DNA from: Desulfobulbaceae bacterium
GTDB taxonomy: Bacteria > Desulfobacterota > Desulfobulbia > Desulfobulbales > SURF-16
Reading direction: 5' to 3'
Length of the DNA stretch: 64,000 nt
NCBI GenBank assembly: GCA_020444175.1
Contig: JAHLLM010000005.1
Span: forward strand, 101,364-165,363
Below are positions 43,301-50,725 of this stretch, one piece after another (the stretch's first letter is position 1; every line of letters begins with the position of its first letter). Under the pieces are notes generated by a model. That model was not told the DNA's origin. It ran no database searches and saw only the letters and a list, made by a program, of their open reading frames with translations. Position numbers and translations under genes: made by a program.

Positions 43301-45890
43301 CATCATCATTGGTACCGTTACAGTCGTTGTCCAGTCCGTCACAGATTTCAGCAGAAGCGCCGAAGAGTGGATTACATGTATCGTCACCCCATGCCCCGGC
43401 GGTACATGTCTCAACGCCAGTCTGGCCGGCACATTCACCAAGTCCGCAAGAGGTGGCTCTTGTCAGGTTTTCATCAACGGAGCCATCGCAGTTGTTATCG
43501 CTGTTATCGCAGGTCTCCGGGTTGCCGGGGAAGTTGTCCGGGTCATTATCGTCGCAGTCGTCTTTTGTACCACCGCAGGATGCCAGAGATGTATGGCCGT
43601 CACCGTCTACGTCAAAATTCAGTCCGTCATCATTGGTACCGTTACAGTCGTTGTCCAGTCCGTCACAGATTTCAGCAGAAGCGCCGAAGAGGGGATTACA
43701 TGTATCATCACCCCATGCCCCGGCGGTACATGTCTCAACGCCAGTCTGGCCTGCACATTCGCCAAGCCCGCAAGAGGTGGCTCTTGTCAGGTTTTCATCA
43801 ACGGAGCCATCGCAGTTGTTGTCACTGTTATCGCAGGTCTCCGGGTTGCCGGGGAAGTTGTCCGGGTCATTATCGTCGCAGTCGTCTTTTGTTCCTCCGC
43901 AGGAAGCCAGGGATGTATGGCCGTCGCCGTCCAGGTCAAAATTCAGGCCGTTGTCATTGGTCCCGTTACAGTCGTTGTCCAGTCCGTCACAGATTTCAGC
44001 AGAAGCGCCGAAGAGGGGATTACATGTATCATCACCCCATGCCCCGGCGGTACATGTCTCAACGCCAGTCTGGCCTGCACATTCGCCAAGCCCGCAAGAG
44101 GTGGCTCTTGTCAGGTTTTCATCAACGGAGCCATCGCAGTTGTTGTCACTGTTATCGCAGGTCTCCGGGTTGCCGGGGAAGTTGTCCGGGTCATTATCGT
44201 CGCAGTCGTCTTTTGTTCCTCCGCAGGAAGCCAGGGATGTATGGCCGTCGCCGTCCAGGTCAAAATTCAGGCCGTTGTCATTGGTCCCGTTACAGTCGTT
44301 GTCCAGTCCGTCGCAGATTTCAGCAGAAGCGCCGAAGAGAGGATTACATGTATCATCACCCCATGCCCCGGCGGTACAACTTTCTGTTCCTGTGTTGCCA
44401 AGGCATTCACCAACACCGCATGTTGTTGCCCTGAAAAGATTATCATCTATCTGCCCATCACAGTTGTTGTCACTGTTATCGCACAACTCAGAGTTGCCGG
44501 GGAAGTTATTCGGGTTGTTATCGTCACAGTCATCGCGTGTTCCTGCACATGAATCTATGGAGCTGTGATTGTCGCCATCGTTGTCCAAGGTAATGGAGGG
44601 ATCGATATTGGTTATGTTGGATGTTGGTGTTGCTGATTGAGAGCTCGAGAGGAAAAAGCCGTCAAGTCGAAGGTTGTTTTCCCGTGACCAAATAGTGATT
44701 GAATGAAATCCTGCACTGGAAACAGAAACTTTGGCAGGATTGATAAAACCGCTTTCTCCATCATTTGTCCATTGCCAGGAATTTAATCGAGGAGATGTCA
44801 CGGCCTGGGCAGTCGGGGGATTATTGTCCAACCCATACCAGAGTGAGTTATCTCCATTATTTCTGTTGTTATGAACAAGAAACCAGAGGTAATAATCTCC
44901 TGCTGCAGGGAAAAACATATTGTATTCAAGGGGGAGGCCGCTTGGCGGAGTTGCCGTATCTGTCAGATCTGCTTCCATATAGGCGCCACCATTGGCAGAA
45001 CCTGCTCTCAGTGTCCAGCTGTTCCCTAAACTGCTGTAATTTTCCGCTTCAACATAGGTACCGGAAACAGCTGAGTCAACATTACAGTCAGAGCTAACGC
45101 TGCAGGGTTCATCATACCCATTACAATTCTGATCAATACCATCACCGCAGCTCTCAAAAGCTCCCAGAAAAATTTCTGGATTATTATCGTTACAGTCATC
45201 GGCATTAATTATATCACATCCTACCGGCCAACATTGCTGGCCAACGCATGACCCCTGGGTTGGGCCGTTCGGATCAAAGTGGCCATCACCGTCAACATCG
45301 TCGCAATAGTAATCAACACTTTGAACAATACTTATGGTGTAGTCCTCGGTTTCTCCCCAGGTATAGGTGCCGCATGGTGATGGCGCTGCGTTATATTCCA
45401 GAATAACGCGCATCCTGGTGTCGCCAAGGGTTGCATTTTGAGGAACGGAAATATCCTGCGTAAAGGTATAGGTGTCACTAACGGTAGCACTTCCAAAATC
45501 GATTTCTTCATTTGCATCAAAAATCCCGTCATGATTGAAATCGATCCAGGCCTTGACATACTCAAGCCATGGGCCTCCCTGGGTGACAACCATTGAAACA
45601 GAACTGAGTGAATATGTCTCACCTCGATTTAAGACGGTAAAAACGCTGCCCGTAAAATCTGAATATGTATTAGCACCTGATAATTTCGTTGCCCCGTTCA
45701 GGGATACCTCATTGACAAATTCGTAATTCGCATTAGTTGATGCTGAATCACAATATGTCTGGGCCAGTGCATCCCCTAATGAAGTAAAAAACAAGGCTCC
45801 AATAGATGAAAATGATAATAGTAACTGAAGTGTGAAAGTTCGAGATCGTGGTGATAGAAAAGTTGTTTTCTTCATTTTTGATGCCATCAT
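37359..45890 (-). CDS. Giant exported repeat protein (GEVED, MopE-like, TSP3, PKD-like)
   Basis: About 2843 residues from ATG 45890 (also 45887 or 45875; the upstream TTG at 45950 is unlikely). A signal peptide ends ...LGDALAQ. A GEVED-like domain follows (WIDFNHDGIFDANEE), then a MopE-type motif and a carbohydrate-binding-like domain (YVEAENYSS). Next come ten MopE-like Cys-rich units (EICDGLDNDCNGTND) and a long run of thrombospondin type 3 calcium repeats (DGDGICGDVD). Beta domains including a PKD-like one (YNTPGTYTATVSI) close it. No LPXTG, PEP-CTERM or T9SS tail was recognised. It is probably a calcium-stiffened surface or adhesion protein. It overlaps a possible sigma-54 promoter upstream. 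Confidence 0.93.
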   Translation of the reverse strand: MMASKMKKTTFLSPRSRTFTLQLLLSFSSIGALFFTSLGDALAQTYCDSASTNANYEFVNEVSLNGATKLSGANTYSDFTGSVFTVLNRGETYSLSSVSMVVTQGGPWLEYVKAWIDFNHDGIFDANEEIDFGSATVSDTYTFTQDISVPQNATLGDTRMRVILEYNAAPSPCGTYTWGETEDYTISIVQSVDYYCDDVDGDGHFDPNGPTQGSCVGQQCWPVGCDIINADDCNDNNPEIFLGAFESCGDGIDQNCNGYDEPCSVSSDCNVDSAVSGTYVEAENYSSLGNSWTLRAGSANGGAYMEADLTDTATPPSGLPLEYNMFFPAAGDYYLWFLVHNNRNNGDNSLWYGLDNNPPTAQAVTSPRLNSWQWTNDGESGFINPAKVSVSSAGFHSITIWSRENNLRLDGFFLSSSQSATPTSNITNIDPSITLDNDGDNHSSIDSCAGTRDDCDDNNPNNFPGNSELCDNSDNNCDGQIDDNLFRATTCGVGECLGNTGTESCTAGAWGDDTCNPLFGASAEICDGLDNDCNGTNDNGLNFDLDGDGHTSLASCGGTKDDCDDNDPDNFPGNPETCDNSDNNCDGSVDENLTRATSCGLGECAGQTGVETCTAGAWGDDTCNPLFGASAEICDGLDNDCNGTNDNGLNFDLDGDGHTSLASCGGTKDDCDDNDPDNFPGNPETCDNSDNNCDGSVDENLTRATSCGLGECAGQTGVETCTAGAWGDDTCNPLFGASAEICDGLDNDCNGTNDDGLNFDVDGDGHTSLASCGGTKDDCDDNDPDNFPGNPETCDNSDNNCDGSVDENLTRATSCGLGECAGQTGVETCTAGAWGDDTCNPLFGASAEICDGLDNDCNGTNDDALTAPTNPNQTGVCSGSTQTCSGIGGWVEDYSAVSNYETNEMTCDTLDNDCDNSVDEGCECIPGQTQSCYTGPLGTEDVGICSGGIQTCQANSTWGACIGETLPQSETCDNSDNNCDGSIDENLTRANTCGLGECSGNTGTESCTAGVWGDSTCDEFAGASAEICDGLDNDCNGTNDDGLNFDVDGDGHTSLASCGGTKDDCDDNDPDNFPGNPETCDNSDNNCDGSVDENLTRATSCGLGECAGQTGVETCTAGAWGDDTCNPLFGASAEICDGLDNDCNGTNDDALTAPTNPNQTGVCSGSTQTCSGIGGWVEDYSAVSNYETNEMTCDTLDNDCDNSVDEGCECIPGQTQSCYTGPLGTEDVGICSGGIQTCQANSTWGACIGETLPQSETCDNSDNNCDGSIDENLTRANTCGLGECSGNTGTESCTAGVWGDSTCDEFAGASAEICDGLDNDCNGTNDDGLNFDLDGDGHTSFDSCSGSRDDCDDNDQFNFPGNIETCDNSDNNCDGSVDENLTRATTCGLGECAGQTGVETCTAGAWGDDTCNPLFGASAEICDGLDNDCNGTNDNGLNFDLDGDGHTSFDSCSGSRDDCDDNDPDNFPGNIETCDNSDNNCDGAIDENLTRATTCGLGECSGNTGTESCTAGVWGDNTCDEFAGASAEICDGLDNDCNGTNDNGLNFDLDGDGHTSFDSCSGSRDDCDDNDPDNFPGNIETCDNSDNNCDGAIDENLTRATTCGLGECSGNTGTESCTAGVWGDNTCDEFAGASAEICDGLDNNCNGIADEGFDGDGDTIADCIDACPADPNNDADGDGICGDVDICPNDSANDSDGDGICGNLDNCPGIPNPTQADCDNDNIGDFCDSQSACSNDSDGDGLNDSEDNCPGIANPSQDNADNDLFGDLCDACPNDANNDSDSDGICGNIDNCPANANPGQENTDGDLLGDACDACPNDSNNDIDNDGICGDIDTCPNDPDNDIDGDGSCGDVDGCPTDSSKTTPGICGCGISDTTDADSDGVVNCIDNCPLAINPDQADCDNDSIGNICDIDSPCSSDGDFDGVVDSQDNCPTQPNSNQANSDNDLLGDVCDPCPNDVQNDQDDDGICAGNTFNAPKIGIRDNCATIPNTDQANSDGDSLGDACDACPNDADNDADNDGICGDIDSCPNDPGNDLDADGICGDSDNCPAVGNAGQDNTDGDSFGDACDPCINDPSNDTDGDGLCADVDNCPVTSNNDQTDSDSDGLGDACDTCPLDTENDIDGDGVCGNVDECPVDPGKSVAGQCGCGTPDTDSDGDGVADCNDACPLDANDDADGDGFCANLDNCPTKANPDQKNSDNDLFGDVCDACPQDVLNDKDGDGVCGNIDNCPNNANADQANSDGDAIGDVCDSCPDDTSNDIDNDGICGNIDICPNDPDNDAADNDGICGDIDNCPGVANADQTNTDSDLFGDACDTCPADPFNDADGDGVCGDVDGCPEDGDKTEPGVCGCGIEDADSDSDGTLDCNDSCPNDPYKVDPGTSGCGTIEPLTVPVGINVAVTPIPELTLIIDEVTAECTLNVTVVNQPVSSSVYLPIGEQMYNLELQCPGGPVTGSVCIQYDETTVTTNERDVRILRNDQLGLNDITFSLDIDSNRVCGRTSSFTLFGPAEPKNSDGIFPDYIPVPEGNDVAISTTDASADLTFPGVETGGCNMEVFIMDKPVPPVDYRLLGDQALDIDLSCSPDGYVCLDYDESEIIGAESDLILWHRGLNGWEDITDSVDTDANSICGYASSFSPFAIGELSDYSGLHLIPYPSALSSPESDLTVTFEATRSSCYEEAFNAMGIMYTVDLNCSFTWDFGGSGTIMGGNGDDVVVYMYNTPGTYTATVSITEDSSGLTESSTVVASAIEVEPPPPSADFDVLVSGNEVTLTSNTLTPDIMRVYVFWGDRERDISKNPLTDFSTGLSHSYTRSKDYNIRVKTIDSNWNELNYTFIEDNDLSIEIQ
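38900..40970 (-). repeat. Thrombospondin type 3 calcium-repeat region
   Basis: Within the giant gene this stretch encodes degenerate repeats of the form DxDGDGICGDxDNCP, at varying spacing. Asp residues at odd positions are calcium ligands in TSP3 repeats, giving a stiff calcium-filled rod. Confidence 0.88.
40976..44500 (-). repeat. Ten-unit MopE-like tandem array
   Basis: The word CACAGATTTCAGC (CGCAG in the last) recurs at 40976, 41300, 41624, 41948, 42482, 42806, 43340, 43664, 43988 and 44312. Spacing is 324 bp, except for two 534-bp steps that carry an extra 210-bp insert. Each unit encodes 108 residues around EICDGLDNDCNG and CDNSDNNCDG. Many units are nearly identical, which points to recent unequal exchange. 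Confidence 0.93.
41896..43611 (-). repeat. 858-bp tandem duplication
   Basis: 41896-42753 and 42754-43611 are near-identical copies 858 bp apart (534 + 324). Both carry the 210-bp insert encoding CIPGQTQSCYTGPLG. Differences are few and cluster at the edges, indicating a recent duplication. Confidence 0.9.
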
Positions 45891-45995
45891 TGTTTTATTT
45901 TTTAGATACCACAATGTGTAACTAATTGATTTTAAAAAACTATTTGTCAATTCTGAATAAACGCTCTTTGGCGTCTAAATATTGTCAGCCGCTAA

Positions 45996-46011
45996 TGCAA
46001 TTAGCGTACCC
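45996..46011 (-). promoter_or_regulatory. Possible sigma-54 promoter of the giant gene
   Basis: On the minus strand GGGTACGCTAATTGCA matches the consensus TGGCACGNNNNTTGCW at 10 of 12 fixed positions, with the GG and GC pairs kept. It would start transcription about 95 nt before ATG 45890. The 561-bp gap 45891-46451 shows nothing else convincing. Confidence 0.4.
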
Positions 46012-46451
46012 AAAATCAATGACACTCCTTTGTAAACTTTTTGTAACAGAGGTAATTCGTTATTTTTTCAGACAATAATTTAAGGGTAATTAATTTTTTG
46101 AGCTATTAGTTCCTGAAGGTCAGGAGAGAGTGCAGGGGCATATAGCACATGGAGAAAAGGGGAATTTGGGGTATATGGACCATTTGGAGCTGGTGTTTCG
46201 GGATTTGAAAGGGGAGTGCGGAATAGCGTCGATATTCAGGGGAATTCAATACAATACAAAACAAATGTACTTTTTGAAACCGGGTGGCTCGATACAGAGT
46301 TGCGTGCTGATTTCCCATAGTAATTGTGCAGAGGAGGGTCAATCCCTTCTCTGACTCAGCCAAAAGACTTCCTATGGAAAGAAGATTGATAATATTGATC
46401 TGGATTCCTGAAACAGTGGAAATGGAAAGCAGATATGTTCAGAAAAATGTT

Positions 46452-46799
46452 TCAGTCCGCCTGGGCATTTTCTGAAATAAAGCCTGTTAATTTTTCTGTT
46501 TCCCGGGGTGTCAGGCGATCAAATTGCAACCGGCATTTACGCGTAAAAAGATGGGTAAATTCCCCTTCATCTATTACTTTTGAACTTAACAATTTAACAC
46601 CAATATTTTGCAGGTAGAAATTATTTTTCAGGCACCGAATGTCAATTTTATTATGTGATTTCGGGTCAAATTCATTGTTTAAACAGGAACAGCACATACC
46701 TCCAAGGCTGATATCCCGAATGCGGCCTATATTGTTAAAGTGAACGATAAGAAAATCTTTTTTTATTTTAAATCTCTGGTTTTTCCTGCGCTCTTGCAT
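46452..46799 (-). CDS. PilZ domain protein
   Basis: 115 residues with RRKNQRF at the start and RDISLGGMC 22 residues later, the RxxxR and DxSxxG cyclic-di-GMP motifs. The remainder follows the same beta plan and short C-terminal helix (LTPRETEKLTGFI) as the PilZ protein at 16666-17049, suggesting paralogues. It has several Cys (CCSC). It lies upstream of no obvious target gene; the giant surface protein gene follows in the same direction 560 bp later. Confidence 0.83.
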   Translation of the reverse strand: MQERRKNQRFKIKKDFLIVHFNNIGRIRDISLGGMCCSCLNNEFDPKSHNKIDIRCLKNNFYLQNIGVKLLSSKVIDEGEFTHLFTRKCRLQFDRLTPRETEKLTGFISENAQAD

Positions 46800-46989
46800 T
46801 GTCTATGTTGTCCTTCATTTCTTCTTTTTTTATCATATCGTTGGAGTGAAGAGCCCAATTTAGAAGTTAAAGGCTTTTGGCACAAGAGGCATATTGTCGC
46901 ACCTTGATGTTACAGTGGGAAGATGTGGTATTTTAGTTTTAAAATTAATAAGATAGGGTGAGGTGAAAAAAAGAGGGGTGTTTCGCCAG

Positions 46990-48345
46990 TTATGGTCCGC
47001 AGCATTTTTTGAATTTTTTTCCACTGCCACATGGACATGGGGCATTTCTGCCTGCCTTTTTCAGAGGAGATGGAGAATTTTGTATTGTTCCATCAAGGTA
47101 AAACCATTTGTTGTTTTCTTTGATAAAATGGCTCTCCTCATGGAGGGTCACAAGCCGACCCTCCATTAAGGCGCTGGCTTTAAACTCAACAATTCCTGTA
47201 TTATCATTACGTCTTCCCTGACTGCTTTGAACAATCTCCAAGCTTTGCCAGTCCGGTATTGTTGCTCTGTTGATAGATTTTGGTCGCGATGAAGAATGCC
47301 AGGTGGCGAGCAGGTAATCAGTGTTTTTGATAACATAGGCGGTGTATCGGGAGCGCATGAGTGACTCTGCTGAACGTGCATTTTCAGCATTTGTCAGCAA
47401 CGGTTGGCAACACGAGGAAAATGTTTTCCCTGACTGGCAGGGGCAGAGAGTATTCGGTTTCATGATACGCTTTTCAGTTGGCATGGGGGGCTGTCTCATT
47501 AATATCATATCCCCGCAAGCTACCTTCCGACCTGACATTTCGGTAACGTGATCCTTCACTACGGGGCATTTAACGGTAAGCAGGAAGTAAATGGGGGCAT
47601 CTACTTCCGACAGGGTTTCAAAGTTGCCCTGACCTTTACTGATGATGCAGTCGGCTGCATGAAAAATTTTCTGGAATTCCTGGGAACAGCTTTGTAAAGG
47701 TGTTCCGGGACATCCTGTTCCGTTTGTGATGACACGGCACAATCTATCCAGGCCGCATTGGTTGGCATCTTGCCGAAGGGCATCATTGAGTATGGCTTTT
47801 TCCTTGACGGCAAAAATAACATCTCCGTCCAGGTGTTCAATGACAATACCGTCAAAAACTATTTCTCCGCTGTTATCTCCCAGATATAAAATCGTCTGGG
47901 CCTCATTCAGGTCAGTCTGAAGAGCAGCATAGTCATTAATAACGAGCGGCTGGTTAAGGGCATTATAAATGGTCTTTTTAATGTCAAAGTCGTGGGGCGA
48001 GCCATAATCAATGATGTTTCCTGCAATTGAAAAACGAAGCGCAGCAAAGAGCGGGTCTGTTGCTGTATTGATTTTTTCCTTGATGGATGATTGGAGATCA
48101 AGGGCAAACTGGTTGCTTTCATGTTTTTTCCGGGAAAAAGGATCTTCGCAGCCGGAAAGTTCAGCAATAAGTCTATAGAGTCTTGTCGCATTTTCCGGAG
48201 GACTCAAGTGCTGCTCAAAGGTTTTTATCAGGCTTAATGCTTCTGACATTATTTTTTTTTGAATTTGAGCAGATGATGTGCTGAGACGGGCTGTATTGAG
48301 GGTTTGTTTTAAAAAACAGGGAAGGCAATCCAGAGTAGTTTTCAT
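46990..48345 (-). CDS. DUF89 (ARMT1-like) - YchJ/SEC-C fusion protein
   Basis: 451 residues from ATG 48345. The N-terminal ~290 residues are a DUF89 metal-dependent phosphatase-type domain, with the CLPC motif near the start and the LGDNSGEIVFDG metal/phosphate site. The C-terminal ~150 residues are a complete YchJ-type module: SEC-C motif CPCQSGKTFSSCC, a RYTAYVIKNTDYLLATW core and a final SEC-C CPCGSGKKFKKCC. No stop separates them. It begins 5 bp after the upstream pseudokinase-like gene, so they form an operon. Role unknown; damage-control phosphatase plus zinc-mediated binding is inference. Confidence 0.85.
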   Translation of the reverse strand: MKTTLDCLPCFLKQTLNTARLSTSSAQIQKKIMSEALSLIKTFEQHLSPPENATRLYRLIAELSGCEDPFSRKKHESNQFALDLQSSIKEKINTATDPLFAALRFSIAGNIIDYGSPHDFDIKKTIYNALNQPLVINDYAALQTDLNEAQTILYLGDNSGEIVFDGIVIEHLDGDVIFAVKEKAILNDALRQDANQCGLDRLCRVITNGTGCPGTPLQSCSQEFQKIFHAADCIISKGQGNFETLSEVDAPIYFLLTVKCPVVKDHVTEMSGRKVACGDMILMRQPPMPTEKRIMKPNTLCPCQSGKTFSSCCQPLLTNAENARSAESLMRSRYTAYVIKNTDYLLATWHSSSRPKSINRATIPDWQSLEIVQSSQGRRNDNTGIVEFKASALMEGRLVTLHEESHFIKENNKWFYLDGTIQNSPSPLKKAGRNAPCPCGSGKKFKKCCGP

Positions 48346-48350
48346 AATTC

Positions 48351-49940
48351 TCAAGCAGTTTCTGGTAAATTACGCTCTTTGGTAAATCGACCAAGAACAC
48401 AGGTGGCAGCCATAGATGCGGTTGCTTCTATGAGTTCAGGAATTGATATCGGCTGGTTGAATCCGCCGAGATGAGGACCGGTCAGCAAAGAGATATCAGC
48501 AATACCCCGCACAGTAGCAGCGGCTTTTTTTTCAGGAAAATTACGGCTCATTAAAAAATCTTGTAATTCAGAATCTGTCATACTCTGCTGGTCAACCAAT
48601 CGCAATATTTCTTCCATATGGGTATCAACCCCCATCTCGTCAATCATTCGGGATAATAAAAGATCGTGGTCAAATGGGAGTTCATCTCTGAGGCTTTCAC
48701 CGACAAAGCCACGGTAATAGGCATGAAGTACCTTCTTTACGGCCTTCCGGAGATGTGCCGGAGCAAAAAGATGTCGAGCGTCAACGGGGTGGCCATTTAC
48801 CCCGATTCCCCGGAGGTCGGCCTGCAGATTTCTGAAATAACTGGCAACTACAAGTAAAAGGCTCAGGATGTGGGAGCCGATATGCCAGTATAATTTTTCA
48901 CCACTCTCCTCTATTCGTGTAAAATGCTCAAAATCTCTGAGGCCGGTATGGCCAAGATTTGGATACTGGCAGGAGTTCAGCCATTGATCAAGCCGACCTC
49001 CACGGGTCCAGTCATAGAGACCATTATCATCGCGTCTGTTTCGCTGGACTCTGTTGTGAAAAAGAGGGATGGGAGCAGTATGTACTATGCCGCGGCTGCA
49101 GAGGCTGCCAAGCAGCAAGGCATTCTGTTGCATGACATCTACAAAGTCTGAAAATCGGTTGCCGTGTCGGGGATCATTGGCATAGGCAAAGTATTTTTTT
49201 TCAGCGATAAATGCAATGGCAAGTCCGTGTGGATGAAGCTTTTCTTTTGCCGGACAAGGCGTTGGTATGTTTTTCAGAGAAAAAACATGGGATCCCTTGC
49301 AGGTGACGGGTTCAGGTATGTCAAAACGAGCTGGGTATGACACGTTTCCATGGCGTAACGTGTCCATCCACATCACCTCGGTTACTAAATTTTCAACTTC
49401 TTCATCTTGGCGAGCACATTTTATAACAAGAATTTTATCGTCTTGCTCTAAAGGGGTTATCAGACTTCTCCCGGCAAAAACTGTCTCTTCATCGTTTTTT
49501 TCTCCGGCCTTGTCAGTAATCTGCTGCCACGATACATCAGGGAATGCTTTCGGTCTTTCAAACTTGCAGGAAGGAGTTTCTGGAATCAAGAAAGGCAGGG
49601 AGCCAAGGGCCTCTGTGGTTGCTCTGTGCGGATTGCCTGAAGAGGAATGGAGAAGGCGCTTCAACGAATCTAAGGCGAACATGGATAGAGAAGATGGGGT
49701 TGTCTCTACAACCGCCGCCATAGCTCGTGCTGTTACCTGAAAAAGAAAAAAGGACTGGCGATGACGCAATATCTGCTTGCTCTGCATCACTTTTTCGAGG
49801 TTGGCTATGGTTTCTTTTTTTACTGAAAAGGGCTGGGAGGTAATATGTGAATGAAGATTGCAGGCAGCCATATATTTTGCAGGAAAATCATAATATTGAC
49901 CCTCCAGGATCTGTTCTTCAAAGGCAATGCAGTCTCTCAT
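48351..49940 (-). CDS. SidJ-related pseudokinase-like protein
   Basis: 529 residues, no signal peptide or membrane span. The middle has kinase-like features: ILVIKCA (candidate ATP-binding Lys), a Glu 15-20 residues on (VTEVMWMDTL), LLGSLCSRGIVHTAPIPLFHN in place of the HRD...N loop, and YDWTRGGRLDQW after it. I recall a family annotated as SidJ-related pseudokinase in anaerobic Desulfobacterota with this length; SidJ of Legionella is a kinase-fold glutamylase. Assignment is from memory and motifs, not a search. The next gene encodes the DUF89-YchJ fusion. Confidence 0.5.
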   Translation of the reverse strand: MRDCIAFEEQILEGQYYDFPAKYMAACNLHSHITSQPFSVKKETIANLEKVMQSKQILRHRQSFFLFQVTARAMAAVVETTPSSLSMFALDSLKRLLHSSSGNPHRATTEALGSLPFLIPETPSCKFERPKAFPDVSWQQITDKAGEKNDEETVFAGRSLITPLEQDDKILVIKCARQDEEVENLVTEVMWMDTLRHGNVSYPARFDIPEPVTCKGSHVFSLKNIPTPCPAKEKLHPHGLAIAFIAEKKYFAYANDPRHGNRFSDFVDVMQQNALLLGSLCSRGIVHTAPIPLFHNRVQRNRRDDNGLYDWTRGGRLDQWLNSCQYPNLGHTGLRDFEHFTRIEESGEKLYWHIGSHILSLLLVVASYFRNLQADLRGIGVNGHPVDARHLFAPAHLRKAVKKVLHAYYRGFVGESLRDELPFDHDLLLSRMIDEMGVDTHMEEILRLVDQQSMTDSELQDFLMSRNFPEKKAAATVRGIADISLLTGPHLGGFNQPISIPELIEATASMAATCVLGRFTKERNLPETA

Positions 49941-50299
49941 TTTTTTGTCTGATGTCCGGCGAAAGTTTAAAGAGTAAAAAATTCCGTAAAGGGTGAAATG
50001 ACCAAGTTCTGTTTACCGTATTTGGGAAAGATGGCAATCTTTTGTTTGATATTTCTTTTGTAAAGGTATGAAATTATATAACTTTTAATGTGAAATGTTT
50101 GTTTGCCACACTTTGTGGCACGTGTGTTGCTGCCTGTAGATAATACGTAAAATTAAATGCTGGCCCACTATAGCATGAATAGTCTGAGCCAGAAAGAAGG
50201 AGATGCATCATATCTGTGAAATAGATTCATCTGATAAGTAAGAGGTACCACTCTCGATAAACCTCAAATAAAGCTGGTATAAAAGCTGAAGGAGGGAAC
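49941..50299. other. Intergenic region with sigma-54 promoter
   Basis: About 360 bp between two divergent genes. It holds the sigma-54 promoter at 50116-50131 and a 7-bp inverted repeat TGCCACA/TGTGGCA (50104-50120) overlapping its -24 element. A ribosome site (AGGAGG) precedes the gene at 50300. Nothing else was recognised. Confidence 0.6.
50116..50131 (+). promoter_or_regulatory. Sigma-54 promoter, exact consensus
   Basis: TGGCACGTGTGTTGCT matches TGGCACGNNNNTTGCW at every fixed base. Transcription would begin near 50142, leaving a leader of about 158 nt before the Cys-rich gene at 50300. An NtrX-like activator is encoded in the window. Confidence 0.72.
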
Positions 50300-50722
50300 A
50301 TGGACGAGATAGACAAACTGCACCTTTTAGCAGAATTAAGCCATGACTTTTGCGAATTAAATCATGGGCCTGGTACCCGCAGGGAAGACTTCCCGGCAAC
50401 AGATTATATTGTCATGCCTTTTGGATACCCTGAGAGTGATGTATCTGAGGTTTCAGAGCGGGAATTGGTTGTTCCGGTATGTGAAGAATGTGCCCGCGCA
50501 TTACTTGGCAATGAATGGACGCTTCTCTATTGTTTTGAGTGCTGCAGCAGCCAGTGGGTGAGCAGAAAGCTCGCGAAAAACAGCTATCGTGATCATATTC
50601 TGTGGATGAAAGGCTGCCCCCATTGCGCATGTGAATTTGGAGGAGTCCACTTCAAAGATTTGAAGGCGGTGAAAGATTCGGCCACTTTTCTTGGCAATCT
50701 CATTGATGAAATTGCTGCATGA
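50300..50722 (+). CDS. Cys-rich hypothetical protein under sigma-54 control
   Basis: 140 residues with three Cys groups: VCEECARALL, CFECCSSQW and GCPHCACEFGG. The spacing suggests one or two zinc sites. There is no signal peptide. I do not recognise the family. AGGAGG sits at good spacing before the ATG, and an exact sigma-54 promoter lies 170 bp upstream, so the gene is expected to respond to an activator. It converges with a TtcA-like gene only 3 bp away. Confidence 0.72.
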   Translation: MDEIDKLHLLAELSHDFCELNHGPGTRREDFPATDYIVMPFGYPESDVSEVSERELVVPVCEECARALLGNEWTLLYCFECCSSQWVSRKLAKNSYRDHILWMKGCPHCACEFGGVHFKDLKAVKDSATFLGNLIDEIAA

Positions 50723-50725
50723 GAC

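Noticed and set aside
40976..44500. Regular repeats that might be a CRISPR array
   Set aside because: Units are 324 bp, coding and in frame, with no short repeat-spacer pattern and no cas genes.
40723..44568. Long open frames on the plus strand opposite the giant gene (up to 427 codons)
   Set aside because: They are mirror frames of the Asp/Cys-rich tandem repeats, rich in Ser, Pro and Gln or in His and Arg, repeat with the same 324-bp period and have no ribosome sites.
46130..46354. A 74-codon plus-strand frame upstream of the second PilZ gene
   Set aside because: The start lacks a proper ribosome site, no motif is recognisable and a minus-strand frame of similar size overlaps it.
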